A stretch of DNA of 33,614 bases from the NCBI GenBank assembly GCA_024280635.1, contig JAJRPS010000080.1, positions 1 to 33,614 on the forward strand, written 5' to 3'. Shown in pieces: positions 8,084-18,299 of this stretch (positions are counted from its first letter, which is position 1; every line of letters begins with the position of its first letter). The notes beneath the pieces are model-generated. The model was not told where the DNA came from, made no database searches, and saw only the letters and a program-made list of their open reading frames with translations. The stretch is from Bacteroidota bacterium. GTDB lineage: Bacteria > Bacteroidota > Bacteroidia > Flavobacteriales > Flavobacteriaceae. The position numbers and the translations under genes were made by a program.

Positions 8084-10369
8084 ATGAGTAAAAAAAGACT
8101 ACGTCAAGAAGCACTTATATATCACGCAAAACCAATACCTGGTAAAATTAAAGTAGTACCCACTAAAGGTTACGCTACTCAACGTGATTTAGCATTAGCC
8201 TACTCTCCAGGAGTAGCAGCACCCTGTTTAGAGATAGAAAAAGATCCCAAAAATGCTTACCGTTATACTGCAAAAGGAAATCTAGTAGCTGTAATTACTA
8301 ACGGTACTGCTGTTTTAGGTTTGGGTAATATTGGACCACTTGCCTCCAAACCAGTAATGGAAGGAAAAGGATTACTTTTTAAAATATTTGCTGATATTGA
8401 TGTTTTTGACATTGAAATAGACACTACAGATGTTGACTCTTTTATTGAAACCGTAAAAAACATAGCCCCTACTTTTGGAGGCATCAACTTAGAAGATATT
8501 AAAGCACCTGAAGCTTTTGAAATAGAAAGACGCCTGAAAGAAGAATTAGACATTCCTGTAATGCATGATGACCAACACGGTACTGCAATTATATCGGCAG
8601 CGGCATTATTAAATGCTTTAGAAATTGTTGGTAAAAAAATTGAGGAGGTAAATATTGTGGTTTCTGGAGCAGGTGCGGCAGCAATTTCCTGTACACGTTT
8701 ATACAAATCATTTGGTGCAAACCTTAAAAATATTGTGATGTGTGACAGTAAAGGAGTTATTAGAAATGACAGAGAAAACCTTACTGGCCATAAATTAGAA
8801 TTTGCATCGGATAAAAATATAAATACATTACTTGATGCCATGAAAAATGCCGATGTTTTTATCGGTTTATCCAAAGCGGATGTGGTTACTCCAGAAATGT
8901 TAAAGGTAATGGCAAAAGACCCTATTGTTTTTGCTATGGCGAATCCGAATCCTGAAATTGCCTATAAATTAGCAATTGATACTCGTGATGACATCATTAT
9001 GGCTACCGGCAGAAGTGATCATCCTAACCAAGTAAATAACGTACTTGGATTTCCATTTATTTTTAGAGGTGCATTAGATGTAAGAGCCACTTCTATCAAT
9101 GAAGAAATGAAGAAAGCTGCCGTTATAGCATTAGCTAAATTAGCAAAAGAACCCGTTCCAGAACAAGTAAACATCGCTTATGGAAAAACAAAGCTTATTT
9201 TTGGAAAAGATTATATCATTCCTAAACCATTTGATCCGCGTTTAATTTCAAAAATACCTCCTGCTATTGCAAAAGCAGCTATGGATTCTGGCGTAGCTAC
9301 TGAACCTATTGAAGACTGGAACAAATACAAAGAAGAATTAATGCTTCGTTTAGGCTTCAACAATAAAATCGTTCGCCTAATACACAGTAGAGCCAAATCA
9401 GAGCCAAAAAGAATTGTTTTTGCAGAAGCAGATCATTTAGATGTGTTAAAAGCAGCACAAATTGTACATGATGAAGGTATTGGAGTTCCAATTCTTCTAG
9501 GAAATAAAGAAGTGATTTCAGAACTAAAAAAAGAAATTGATTTTGATGAAGAAGTAATTATTATAGACCCAAAATCTCCTGAAGAAAAAGAGCGTAAAAT
9601 CCGTTACGCAAAAAAATATTGGGAAACAGCACAACGCAAAGGAAAAACTTTTCATGAAGCAAAAAGCTGGATGCGTGAGCGCAACTATTTTGCTGCAATG
9701 ATGGTAAATGAAGGCGAAGCAGACGCTTTAATAACAGGATATTCAAGAAGTTACCCTACCGTTGTAAAACCTATGTTAGAATTAATAGGTATGGCTAAAG
9801 GGGTTACCCGTATAGCGGCCACCAATTTAATGATGACCGAAAGAGGCCCTATGTTTTTAGCAGATACCTCTATTAACATCAATCCAAACGATAAAGAGTT
9901 AGCTCGTATTTCCAAAATGACTGCTCGCACGGTACGCTTGTTTGGTATGGAACCCGTTATTGCAATGATATCATACTCAAATTTTGGGTCTTCTACACAT
10001 GAAGATGCCCAAAAAGTATCTAAAGCAGTAGCCTTTATGCACAAATACTATCCTGACATTATTGTAGATGGAGAGTTACAAACCGATTTTGCTCTAAACT
10101 CCGAAATGCTTACCAAAAGTTTTCCATTTTCTAAATTAGCAGGTAAAAAAGTAAATACATTAGTTTTTCCTAATTTATCTGCAGCAAACATTGCTTATAA
10201 AATGCTAAAAGAATTGAACAACACTCAGTCTATTGGACCTATTTTAATGGGAATGAATAAACCCGTACACGTATTACAATTAGGTGCAAGTGTTGACGAA
10301 ATGGTAAATATGGCAGCGGTTGCTGTAGTGGATGCACAACAAAAAACAAATGCCGAAGCAAAAAAATAA
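8084..10369 (+). CDS. maeB: NADP-dependent malic enzyme with C-terminal phosphotransacetylase-like domain
   Basis: This enzyme oxidatively decarboxylates malate to pyruvate and makes NADPH, linking the TCA cycle to pyruvate and biosynthesis. The 761-residue length is that of the large bacterial MaeB type. Residues about 1-420 form the malic enzyme: AYSPGVAAPC, TNGTAVLGLGNIGPLASKP, the metal-binding acidic stretches (EDIKAPEAFEIE, HDDQHGTA) and a Rossmann motif VVSGAGAAAIS. Residues about 430-750 match a phosphotransacetylase/phosphotransbutyrylase-like domain (RIVFAEADHLDVLKAA, TGYSRSYPTVVKPML, GELQTDFALN, FPNLSAANIAYK). In characterised MaeB proteins that domain is regulatory, binding acetyl-CoA, and lacks transacetylase activity. 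The gene has its own promoter and is followed by a weak hairpin before ruvA. Confidence 0.96.
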   Translation: MSKKRLRQEALIYHAKPIPGKIKVVPTKGYATQRDLALAYSPGVAAPCLEIEKDPKNAYRYTAKGNLVAVITNGTAVLGLGNIGPLASKPVMEGKGLLFKIFADIDVFDIEIDTTDVDSFIETVKNIAPTFGGINLEDIKAPEAFEIERRLKEELDIPVMHDDQHGTAIISAAALLNALEIVGKKIEEVNIVVSGAGAAAISCTRLYKSFGANLKNIVMCDSKGVIRNDRENLTGHKLEFASDKNINTLLDAMKNADVFIGLSKADVVTPEMLKVMAKDPIVFAMANPNPEIAYKLAIDTRDDIIMATGRSDHPNQVNNVLGFPFIFRGALDVRATSINEEMKKAAVIALAKLAKEPVPEQVNIAYGKTKLIFGKDYIIPKPFDPRLISKIPPAIAKAAMDSGVATEPIEDWNKYKEELMLRLGFNNKIVRLIHSRAKSEPKRIVFAEADHLDVLKAAQIVHDEGIGVPILLGNKEVISELKKEIDFDEEVIIIDPKSPEEKERKIRYAKKYWETAQRKGKTFHEAKSWMRERNYFAAMMVNEGEADALITGYSRSYPTVVKPMLELIGMAKGVTRIAATNLMMTERGPMFLADTSININPNDKELARISKMTARTVRLFGMEPVIAMISYSNFGSSTHEDAQKVSKAVAFMHKYYPDIIVDGELQTDFALNSEMLTKSFPFSKLAGKKVNTLVFPNLSAANIAYKMLKELNNTQSIGPILMGMNKPVHVLQLGASVDEMVNMAAVAVVDAQQKTNAEAKK

Positions 10370-10377
10370 CAATACAA

Positions 10378-10404
10378 ACACTTTATTTTAAAAAGTGTAT
10401 TTTT
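10378..10404 (+). terminator. Weak hairpin between maeB and ruvA, possible terminator
   Basis: ACACTTT and AAAGTGT pair around a 7-nt AT-rich loop and are followed by ATTTTT. The stem is AT-rich and short, and its T-tract is also part of the ruvA -7 box, so termination is probably partial at best. Confidence 0.4.
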
Positions 10405-10405
10405 G
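10398..10405 (+). promoter_or_regulatory. Candidate -7 box for ruvA
   Basis: TATTTTTG matches TAnnTTTG, 21 nt before the ruvA ATG. No TTG was found at the -33 position. Confidence 0.45.
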
Positions 10406-10426
10406 AAGATTAAACAACCAAAATAA

Positions 10427-11008
10427 ATGATTGCTCAAATTCAAGGTAAACTCATCGAAAAAAAACCCACCAATGTAGTTATTGACTGTAATGGTGTAGG
10501 CTATAATATTCACATTTCATTACATACTTTTTCTTTGTTGCCTGAAAATGACTTTTTAAAACTATATACCCATCTTCATATTAAAGAAGATACACATACC
10601 TTATATGGTTTTATTGAAAAATCAGAGCGTGAAATTTTCAAACTACTAATATCTGTGTCTGGTATTGGCACTAGTATTGCACGTACCATGCTTTCCTCTT
10701 TATCCCCAAAACAAGTCATCCATGCATTAGCTGCAGCTGATGTGGCTACCATACAATCTGTAAAAGGAATTGGCGCTAAAACTGCACAACGTGCTATTTT
10801 AGATTTAAAAGATAAAGTGTTAAAATTATACGACATTGACGAAATTTCTAATCAAACCAACAATAGAAGTAAAGAAGAAGCGTTATCTGCTTTAGAAGTA
10901 TTAGGTTATAACCGTAAACAAGCCGAAAAAGCTTGTAACGCTGTACTTAAAACAACCCCAGATGCCAACGTAGAAACGATTATTAAATTAGCATTACAAA
11001 ATCTGTGA
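10427..11008 (+). CDS. ruvA: Holliday junction branch migration complex subunit RuvA
   Basis: RuvA binds four-way DNA junctions and recruits the RuvB motor for branch migration in recombination and repair. The 193-residue protein begins MIAQIQGKLIEK with the OB-fold (about 1-62). Two helix-hairpin-helix motifs follow: LISVSGIGTSIARTMLS and IQSVKGIGAKTAQRAILDLKDK. The C-terminal RuvB-binding domain III is about 145-193 (ALSALEVLGYNRKQAEKA). Its stop codon overlaps the start of sprA in the tetranucleotide GTGA, so the two genes are probably translated from one message. ruvB and ruvC are not in the window. Confidence 0.96.
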   Translation: MIAQIQGKLIEKKPTNVVIDCNGVGYNIHISLHTFSLLPENDFLKLYTHLHIKEDTHTLYGFIEKSEREIFKLLISVSGIGTSIARTMLSSLSPKQVIHALAAADVATIQSVKGIGAKTAQRAILDLKDKVLKLYDIDEISNQTNNRSKEEALSALEVLGYNRKQAEKACNAVLKTTPDANVETIIKLALQNL

Positions 11009-14000
11009 TAACACATAACAATACAAAAAGCAAATACATTGCTAACGGAATACGGTTAATATTACTATTGGTAACAACAACTTTTTTTGCTCAAAATCCT
11101 GTTATACAAGATTCTATTCAACCACAAGTTGGATATAATTTAGGGCAATTAAACATGCCTAACCCAAACAGTATTACCTCAAAATACACCTATGATCCAT
11201 TTACAGACCGTTACATGTATACCGAATCTATTGGAGATTTTAACCTTGATTATCCCATTATTTTAACCCCTGCTGAATATGAAAAAATAGTGCTGCAAGA
11301 ACAAATGCAACAATATTACAAAACTAAATTAGATGCTATTGCAGGTAAAAAAGACGGTAGCAAAAAAGCACGAAAAAATCTTTTACCTGAATTTTACATT
11401 AATTCTAACTTTTTTGAAAGTATTTTTGGAAGCAATACTGTAGAGGTAATTCCTCAAGGATCTATAGAAATGGATCTTGGCTTTATTTACACCAAACAAG
11501 ACAATCCTGCCATTTCCCCTAGAAATAGAACGAATTTTACTTTTGATTTTGACCAACGCATCAGCTTGAGTTTATTAGGTAAAGTAGGTACCCGACTACA
11601 AATAAATGCCAATTATGATACCGAGTCTACTTTTGGGTTTCAAAATCAAATCAAATTAGAATATACTCCTACTGAAGATGATATCATCAAAAAAATAGAA
11701 GTCGGTAATGTAAGTATGCCCCTAAACAGTTCTTTAATTACAGGAGCACAAAGTTTATTTGGGGTAAAAACCGAATTGCAATTTGGAAAAACAACGGTAA
11801 CTGCTGTTTTTTCTGAACAAAAATCACAACGTAAAAATGTAACCTCACAAGGCGGTGGCACGTTAGAAGAATTTGAGCTTTTCGCATTAGACTATGATGA
11901 GAATAGGCATTTCTTTTTAGCACAATACTTTAGAAACAAATACAACAGTGCTTTACAAAATTATCCGTTTATTAATTCAAACATACAAATTACACGCTTA
12001 GAAGTTTGGACTACTAACCGAAATAACACCGTAAACAATGTTCGTAATATTGTAGCCATCCAAGATTTAGGAGAAACCGCTATTGTAGGATCTTCTGTTC
12101 CTATAACTGCCCCTGCAAATGCATATCCTGATAATAGTAATAATGGATTTAATCCTGAAACTATTGGTTCTGGATCTGTACTAACATCTGCCATTAGAGA
12201 TGTTGCATCTGTTCAAGCTGGTTTTGGATCACTAAGTGGTTCTGTAGCTGAAGGTATTGATTATTCTAAATTAGAAAATGCCCGTAAATTAAACCAAGGA
12301 TCTGATTATTCATTAAACACTCAATTGGGATACATTTCTTTAAATCAACGATTAAATAATGATGAAGTATTAGCCGTTGCTTTTCAATTTACCGTAAACG
12401 GACAAGTATACCAAGTAGGTGAATTTGCTACTGATGGTGTAGACGCCACAACCGTAACCAACACAACCCCTAGCAACAGTGTTGTAACTAACAATAACTT
12501 GGTATTAAAAATGCTTAAAAGTAACCTGACCAACGTAAATCAACCGGCTTGGGACTTGATGATGAAAAACGTATATCCATTAAATGCATATCAATTAAGT
12601 CAAGATGGTTTTAAATTAGACATTTTATATACCGATCCTTCTCCCGTAAACTTTATTACCAGTGCAGGAGATCCTTTGCCTGCGAACGTAGAGCAAACAC
12701 CTTTACTACAAGTTTTTAATTTAGATAAATTAAACTTTAACAATGACCCTCAACAAGGTGGTGATGGCTTTTTTGATTTCTACCCTGGTATTACAGTAAA
12801 TACAAAAAATGGAAACATCTACTTTACCACAATAGAACCTTTTGGAAAAGATTTATTTGATAAATTACGTTTAAGCAACACCGAAATCTATGATGATGGT
12901 ATGGATTTAACCGATGCGGAGTTAGCTACCTACAACACCAATCAGTTAAAATATGTATATAAAAAACTATATGCTTCTACTAAAACTGTAGCACAAGAGA
13001 ATGCTGATAAAAATAAATTTCAATTAAAAGGACGCTACAAATCATCTGGAGGAAATGGTATTTCCATTGGCGCATTTAATGTCCCTAGAGGCTCTGTAAC
13101 TGTAACTGCAGGCGGACGTCAATTAGTAGAAGGCGTAGATTATACGGTAGACTACCAATTAGGACAGGTGCAAATTTTAGATGAAGGCTTAAAAGCATCT
13201 AACATTCCTATTGATATTTCTGTAGAAAACAATGCAGTATTCGGACAACAGTCCAAACGCTTTATGGGTGTAAATGTAGAGCATAAATTTAATGACAACT
13301 TTGTTTTATCAGGTACTATTTTAAACTTAAAAGAACGCCCTTTAACACAAAAGGCTGCATACGGTTATGAACCCATTAACAATACAATATTAGGTTTTAG
13401 CGGTAATTATTCTACTGAAATACCCCTACTAACCCGTTTGGCTAATAAATTACCCAATATAGATACGGATGTCCCCTCCAATTTATCTGTAAGAGGAGAA
13501 TTTGCATATTTATTGCCCGGTACTCCAAAACAAACACAATTAAACGGAGAAAGCACCAGTTATATTGACGATTTTGAAGCCTCCAAAACCGCTATCAATG
13601 TAAAAACACCTTTCTCATGGAAACTATCCAGTCCACCAATTGGATTTGGAGGAGGACTTACCAATGACAACATTGCAGCAGGTTACAGTCGTGCAAAACT
13701 AGCATGGTATAATATTGACCCTATTTTTTATAGCAACAATAAACCTACAGGCATTAGTAATGATGACATATCCACATTAGAAACCCGTAGAGTTTTTATC
13801 AATGAAATTAACAACCAAACCATTGCGTCAGGACAAACAACCGTAATGAACACTTTGGATTTAGCCTATTATCCTGCTGATAGAGGACCGTACAATAACA
13901 ATCCTATTTTAGGGACTCCAAATAATAACTGGGCAGGTATTACCCGTCAATTGAGCACTACGGATTTTGAACAAGCCAATGTAGAATTTATCGAGTTTTG

Positions 14001-17000
14001 GATGCAAGATCCATATTATGATGATACTACTATACCTTCTATTGGAGGTAAATTAACCATTAACTTGGGTAGTATTTCTGAAGATATATTAAAAGATGGT
14101 CGTAAACTATATGAAAATGGACTGCCTCAAGATGGCAGCACCACTAATACCACCTCAACCAACTGGGGTAAAGTACCCACCAATCAAGCATTAATTTATG
14201 CGTTTGACACTACCGGTCAAGAACGTATCAATCAAGATGTTGGATTAGACGGTTTGAATGATGGTGAAGAAGCTGCAATTTACACTAATGGAGCAACAGA
14301 AGATCCTTCGGGAGATAACTATACTTATTATTTGAATAGAGATGGTAATATTTTAGATCGATATTTAGATTATAACGGTACACAAGGGAATTCGCCAGAA
14401 AATGTATCTGATACTAATAGAGGATCTACCACTCAACCTGACGTTGAAGATATTAACCGTGACAACACCATGAATACCATTAATAGCTATTATCAATATG
14501 AAATAGATATTACTTCAGGCATGAATGTAGGTGATGTTGGCGCAGAGTTTTTAAGAGATGCTAAAACCGTAAACACCACACAACCAAACGGAACAAACAA
14601 ACAAGTACGCTGGTTGCAATTTCGGATTCCGCTAAAAGGAAGTCACGCACAAGCTATTAATGGAATTAGTGACTTTAGATCCATCCGCTTCATGCGTTTA
14701 TTTTTAAGTGAATTTACACAAAATACCGTCTTGCGTTTTGGTACTCTTGACTTAGTACGTGGTGATTGGAGAACCTACTCTCAAACACTCGATTTAACAG
14801 ACGTTAATGTAGATGATGATCCTACCGATTTTGAAACGGGTGCTGTAAATGTATTAGAAAACATCAATTATGTATTGCCTCCTGGAGTAGAACAAGAGGA
14901 ATTGTACAATAACAATACTGTAATTGCACAAAATGAGCAATCCTTGTCGCTTAGGGTAAAAGATTTGGAAACCCATGATGCAAGAGCTGTATTTAAAAAT
15001 ATCCAAATTGACATGTTGCAGTTTAAAAAAATTAAATTATTTATACATGCAGAAGCATATTCGGCAGCAGTAGGTTTAGCTGACAATGAACTTGTTGCTT
15101 TTTTACGTATGGGTAGTGATTTAACAAACAACTACTATCAAATAGAAATACCTCTTAAGGTTTCTAGCTTAAACAGTAATAACCCTGCAATTGTATGGCC
15201 TACCGAAAATGAAATTAATTTACCTTTATCGGTATTAAAAGAATTAAAGGGAAGTCAAATTACCGCTTCTGGTATTGACCCAACACTAAAATATGTAAAT
15301 GTTACTGAAGATGGTGTAATTGTACCAGGTGTTGTCAATGAATTTGACCCCATTACCACAAAATATCGTATTGCCATAAAGGGTAATCCCACCATTGGAC
15401 GCATTAGAAACATGATGTTAGGTGTTAAAAACCCATCAGCATCCAATCTAATAAATGGTGAAGTTTGGTTTAATGAACTGCGTTTGGCAGACATGGACAA
15501 TAAAGGTGGTTGGGCTGCTTTAATGAGTACAGATGCTAATATTGCCGATTTTGCAAACTTTTCTGCAACAGGAAAAAGAAGTACTATCGGTTTCGGAGCA
15601 TTAGAACAAGGTCCTAATGAACGTAGCAGAGAAGATATAAAACAATATGATTTGGTTACCAATATGAATATTGGACAATTATTACCTAAAAAATGGGGAC
15701 TTAATATTCCATTTAATTATGCTATTGGAGAGGAAGTTATCACTCCTAAATATGATCCTTTATATCAAGATATTGAGTTAGAGACCATCATTGATCAAAA
15801 CCCTGATGATGAAGATTTTTATAAGGAACGCGCTCAAGACTATACCAAAAGAAAAAGTATCAACTTTATTGGTATACGTAAAGAACGTACAGGCGAGAGC
15901 AAACCTCATTTTTATGATATAGAAAATTTCACCTTTTCTTATTCCTATAATCAAGTAGATAAGCACACCTATGAAATCGATAATTTTATAGAACAAGGTA
16001 CTCGAACTGGAGTTACCTACGGACATTCTTTCAAAGAAAACTCTGTAGAACCTCTAAAAAAATTGAAGTTTTTAAACAGAAGTAAATACTTTAAAATCTT
16101 ACAAGACATCAATTTTAATTTGTTACCCGCAAACATTTCATTCACCTCCAACTATACCCGTTTGTACAACAAACAGCGTTTTAGAAATGTAGATGATATT
16201 GCAGGAAACTTACCATTACCTGACTTATACAAACGTAATTATATGTTTGACTGGCAATACAACATCAGTCATAATTTAACCAAAAGTTTGCAATTTAACT
16301 TTAGTGCTTCTCGTAATAATATTGTTAAAAATTACATTACCACAACGGGTATTATTGATAATGACAATACTATTTGGGACGACTTTTTTAATATTGGAGA
16401 CCCTAACCGTCACTCACAACAGTTTCAGATAAATTACGATTTACCATTAAGCAAACTACCTGTTTTTAAATTTGTAAAAGCTAATTATTCTTACACAGGA
16501 GATTTTCAATGGCAAAAAGGATCCGATTTATTATCTACTATTGCAGAAACTGATGCCTTTAATAATCCAACAGGAAGAACTTTTGATTTAGGAAACTCGA
16601 TACAAAACGCACAAACACATAATATAAATACTTCATTAAACATGAAACATTTATATAAATATATTGGTTTAGAAAAAAAGAATTTCAAAAAAACTTTTGC
16701 ATCAAAACTAAGAAATAAAAAAGCACGTAAAACAAAAAAAATAAAACGTTTAAAAGCAAAAGACTCATTATCAGAAAGTAAACAAGTAAAAGTAGATTTA
16801 AAATTAAAAGATTTAGACACGCAATTGGCTGAAATAAAAGCAAAAAGCAAAACCAAACCAAAAGCTAATTTTAGCAATAAAGCCTTTAATTTTGGAGTTG
16901 GTTTACTAACCTCTATCAAAAAAGTTAGAGTAACTTATAATGAAAACAGAGGAAGTTACATACCCGGTTATGTTAATGATGTAGGTACTGTAGGTACTTT

Positions 17001-18252
17001 AAAACCATCTTTTGGGTATACTTTTGGTACGCAAGATGACGCACTACGTTATGAAGTCGCTAAAAAAGGATGGTTAACACTATACCCTAGTTTCAATGAG
17101 CAATACACCAGTAACAAAATAAGAACATTAAGTATTAATGCCAATTTAGAACCTGTAAAAGATTTGAAAATTGACTTATCTGCAAATCGCACCTATCAAG
17201 ATACTGATACTGAAAACTATCGTATTGATGGCGCTGATATTAATGGATTAAATGGAAATTATATTCCCCTTACACCTAACCGATCAGGAAATTTTGCTAT
17301 TTCTACAGTGTTAATTAAAACTTCATTTCAAAAAAGTGACGAAAATCAATCGGCAATATTTGAAACCTTTAAAAGTAACCGTAAAGAAATTGCATTTCAT
17401 TTAGCTCAACAAGCAGGTATAGATATTAATAATGCTGCAAATTTAGATACAGAAGGTTACCCTATTGGCTACGGAAAAACAAGTCAGCAAGTATTATTGC
17501 CTGCATTTTTAGCCGCCTATACGGGGCAAGATGCAAGTAAAACCAAAACCAGTATTTTCAGAAACATTCCAATCCCTAACTGGTCTATGAAATACATCGG
17601 TTTCATGAAAAATACGTGGTTTAAAAAACGTTTCAAGCGTTTTTCTCTATCACATGCATATAAATCCGATTATACCGTAAATCAATTTCGCACTAATTTA
17701 GAGTTACAAGTCAACCCTAATGATAATATTGATCAAGCTGGTAATTTTAAAAGTGAAACCATATTATCAAACGTAAACCTAACAGAGCAATTTAGTCCGC
17801 TAATTCGAGTAGATTTTGAAATGAAAAATTCGATAAAAATCGGGTTAAAAATGGATAAAGACCGAGCAATGTCATTGAGTTTTGATAACGGATTAATGAC
17901 TGAAATTAGAGGAAACCAATATACCGTATCTTTAGGATATCGAGTAAAAGACATTAGTTTTAAAACCAAATTAGCAAAAGGAAAAAGGGTAACAGGTGAT
18001 TTAAATTTAAAACTTGATCTTTCTTTCCGTAATAACAAAACTATTGTACGCTATTTAGATTTAGAAAACAATCAAATAACAGCTGGTCAGAAACTATGGA
18101 ATGGTTCTTTTAAAGCAGATTATGCCTTAAGCAAAAACTTTACCGCATTATTCTACCTTGACTATACCTTCTCTGACGCTGTAATTTCAACGTCTTTTCC
18201 ACAAACTACAATACGAGGAGGATTTACTTTACGATATAATTTTGGTAATTAA
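11005..18252 (+). CDS. sprA: SprA, outer-membrane translocon of the type IX secretion system (gliding motility)
   Basis: SprA is the very large beta-barrel pore through which T9SS cargo, including gliding adhesins, crosses the outer membrane. At 2415 residues this is close to the length I recall for the Flavobacterium johnsoniae protein (about 2400). A signal peptide (about 1-29, LILLLVTTTFFAQ) is followed by SprA family segments: FYINSNFFESIFGSNTVEVI and GSIEMDLGFIYTKQDNPAIS, then alternating-residue strands to the last aromatic-rich strand (GGFTLRYNFGN). A Lys-rich segment at about 1888-1957 interrupts the C-terminal barrel region. The start is GTG at 11005, overlapping the ruvA stop by 4 nt; no other start would keep the whole signal peptide. 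The reading frame is intact over 7.2 kb. Confidence 0.95.
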   Translation: MITHNNTKSKYIANGIRLILLLVTTTFFAQNPVIQDSIQPQVGYNLGQLNMPNPNSITSKYTYDPFTDRYMYTESIGDFNLDYPIILTPAEYEKIVLQEQMQQYYKTKLDAIAGKKDGSKKARKNLLPEFYINSNFFESIFGSNTVEVIPQGSIEMDLGFIYTKQDNPAISPRNRTNFTFDFDQRISLSLLGKVGTRLQINANYDTESTFGFQNQIKLEYTPTEDDIIKKIEVGNVSMPLNSSLITGAQSLFGVKTELQFGKTTVTAVFSEQKSQRKNVTSQGGGTLEEFELFALDYDENRHFFLAQYFRNKYNSALQNYPFINSNIQITRLEVWTTNRNNTVNNVRNIVAIQDLGETAIVGSSVPITAPANAYPDNSNNGFNPETIGSGSVLTSAIRDVASVQAGFGSLSGSVAEGIDYSKLENARKLNQGSDYSLNTQLGYISLNQRLNNDEVLAVAFQFTVNGQVYQVGEFATDGVDATTVTNTTPSNSVVTNNNLVLKMLKSNLTNVNQPAWDLMMKNVYPLNAYQLSQDGFKLDILYTDPSPVNFITSAGDPLPANVEQTPLLQVFNLDKLNFNNDPQQGGDGFFDFYPGITVNTKNGNIYFTTIEPFGKDLFDKLRLSNTEIYDDGMDLTDAELATYNTNQLKYVYKKLYASTKTVAQENADKNKFQLKGRYKSSGGNGISIGAFNVPRGSVTVTAGGRQLVEGVDYTVDYQLGQVQILDEGLKASNIPIDISVENNAVFGQQSKRFMGVNVEHKFNDNFVLSGTILNLKERPLTQKAAYGYEPINNTILGFSGNYSTEIPLLTRLANKLPNIDTDVPSNLSVRGEFAYLLPGTPKQTQLNGESTSYIDDFEASKTAINVKTPFSWKLSSPPIGFGGGLTNDNIAAGYSRAKLAWYNIDPIFYSNNKPTGISNDDISTLETRRVFINEINNQTIASGQTTVMNTLDLAYYPADRGPYNNNPILGTPNNNWAGITRQLSTTDFEQANVEFIEFWMQDPYYDDTTIPSIGGKLTINLGSISEDILKDGRKLYENGLPQDGSTTNTTSTNWGKVPTNQALIYAFDTTGQERINQDVGLDGLNDGEEAAIYTNGATEDPSGDNYTYYLNRDGNILDRYLDYNGTQGNSPENVSDTNRGSTTQPDVEDINRDNTMNTINSYYQYEIDITSGMNVGDVGAEFLRDAKTVNTTQPNGTNKQVRWLQFRIPLKGSHAQAINGISDFRSIRFMRLFLSEFTQNTVLRFGTLDLVRGDWRTYSQTLDLTDVNVDDDPTDFETGAVNVLENINYVLPPGVEQEELYNNNTVIAQNEQSLSLRVKDLETHDARAVFKNIQIDMLQFKKIKLFIHAEAYSAAVGLADNELVAFLRMGSDLTNNYYQIEIPLKVSSLNSNNPAIVWPTENEINLPLSVLKELKGSQITASGIDPTLKYVNVTEDGVIVPGVVNEFDPITTKYRIAIKGNPTIGRIRNMMLGVKNPSASNLINGEVWFNELRLADMDNKGGWAALMSTDANIADFANFSATGKRSTIGFGALEQGPNERSREDIKQYDLVTNMNIGQLLPKKWGLNIPFNYAIGEEVITPKYDPLYQDIELETIIDQNPDDEDFYKERAQDYTKRKSINFIGIRKERTGESKPHFYDIENFTFSYSYNQVDKHTYEIDNFIEQGTRTGVTYGHSFKENSVEPLKKLKFLNRSKYFKILQDINFNLLPANISFTSNYTRLYNKQRFRNVDDIAGNLPLPDLYKRNYMFDWQYNISHNLTKSLQFNFSASRNNIVKNYITTTGIIDNDNTIWDDFFNIGDPNRHSQQFQINYDLPLSKLPVFKFVKANYSYTGDFQWQKGSDLLSTIAETDAFNNPTGRTFDLGNSIQNAQTHNINTSLNMKHLYKYIGLEKKNFKKTFASKLRNKKARKTKKIKRLKAKDSLSESKQVKVDLKLKDLDTQLAEIKAKSKTKPKANFSNKAFNFGVGLLTSIKKVRVTYNENRGSYIPGYVNDVGTVGTLKPSFGYTFGTQDDALRYEVAKKGWLTLYPSFNEQYTSNKIRTLSINANLEPVKDLKIDLSANRTYQDTDTENYRIDGADINGLNGNYIPLTPNRSGNFAISTVLIKTSFQKSDENQSAIFETFKSNRKEIAFHLAQQAGIDINNAANLDTEGYPIGYGKTSQQVLLPAFLAAYTGQDASKTKTSIFRNIPIPNWSMKYIGFMKNTWFKKRFKRFSLSHAYKSDYTVNQFRTNLELQVNPNDNIDQAGNFKSETILSNVNLTEQFSPLIRVDFEMKNSIKIGLKMDKDRAMSLSFDNGLMTEIRGNQYTVSLGYRVKDISFKTKLAKGKRVTGDLNLKLDLSFRNNKTIVRYLDLENNQITAGQKLWNGSFKADYALSKNFTALFYLDYTFSDAVISTSFPQTTIRGGFTLRYNFGN

Positions 18253-18270
18253 AGAAACATCCTATCTTTG
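18241..18270 (+). promoter_or_regulatory. Bacteroidota promoter for gcvH
   Basis: TTTG (18241-18244), an 18-bp spacer and TATCTTTG (18263-18270) match the consensus. The -33 element lies within the last codons of sprA. No terminator separates sprA from gcvH. Confidence 0.72.
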
Positions 18271-18299
18271 CATAATAATAACTTATTAAATACAAAATA

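Noticed and set aside
8263-8874. 203-codon antisense frame over maeB
   Set aside because: Low-complexity translation with no recognisable domain, fully within conserved maeB coding sequence.
16506-16919. Hydrophobic antisense frame over the Lys-rich part of sprA
   Set aside because: A hydrophobic, Leu/Phe-rich product is expected from reading Lys-rich codons in reverse; no start signals are visible.
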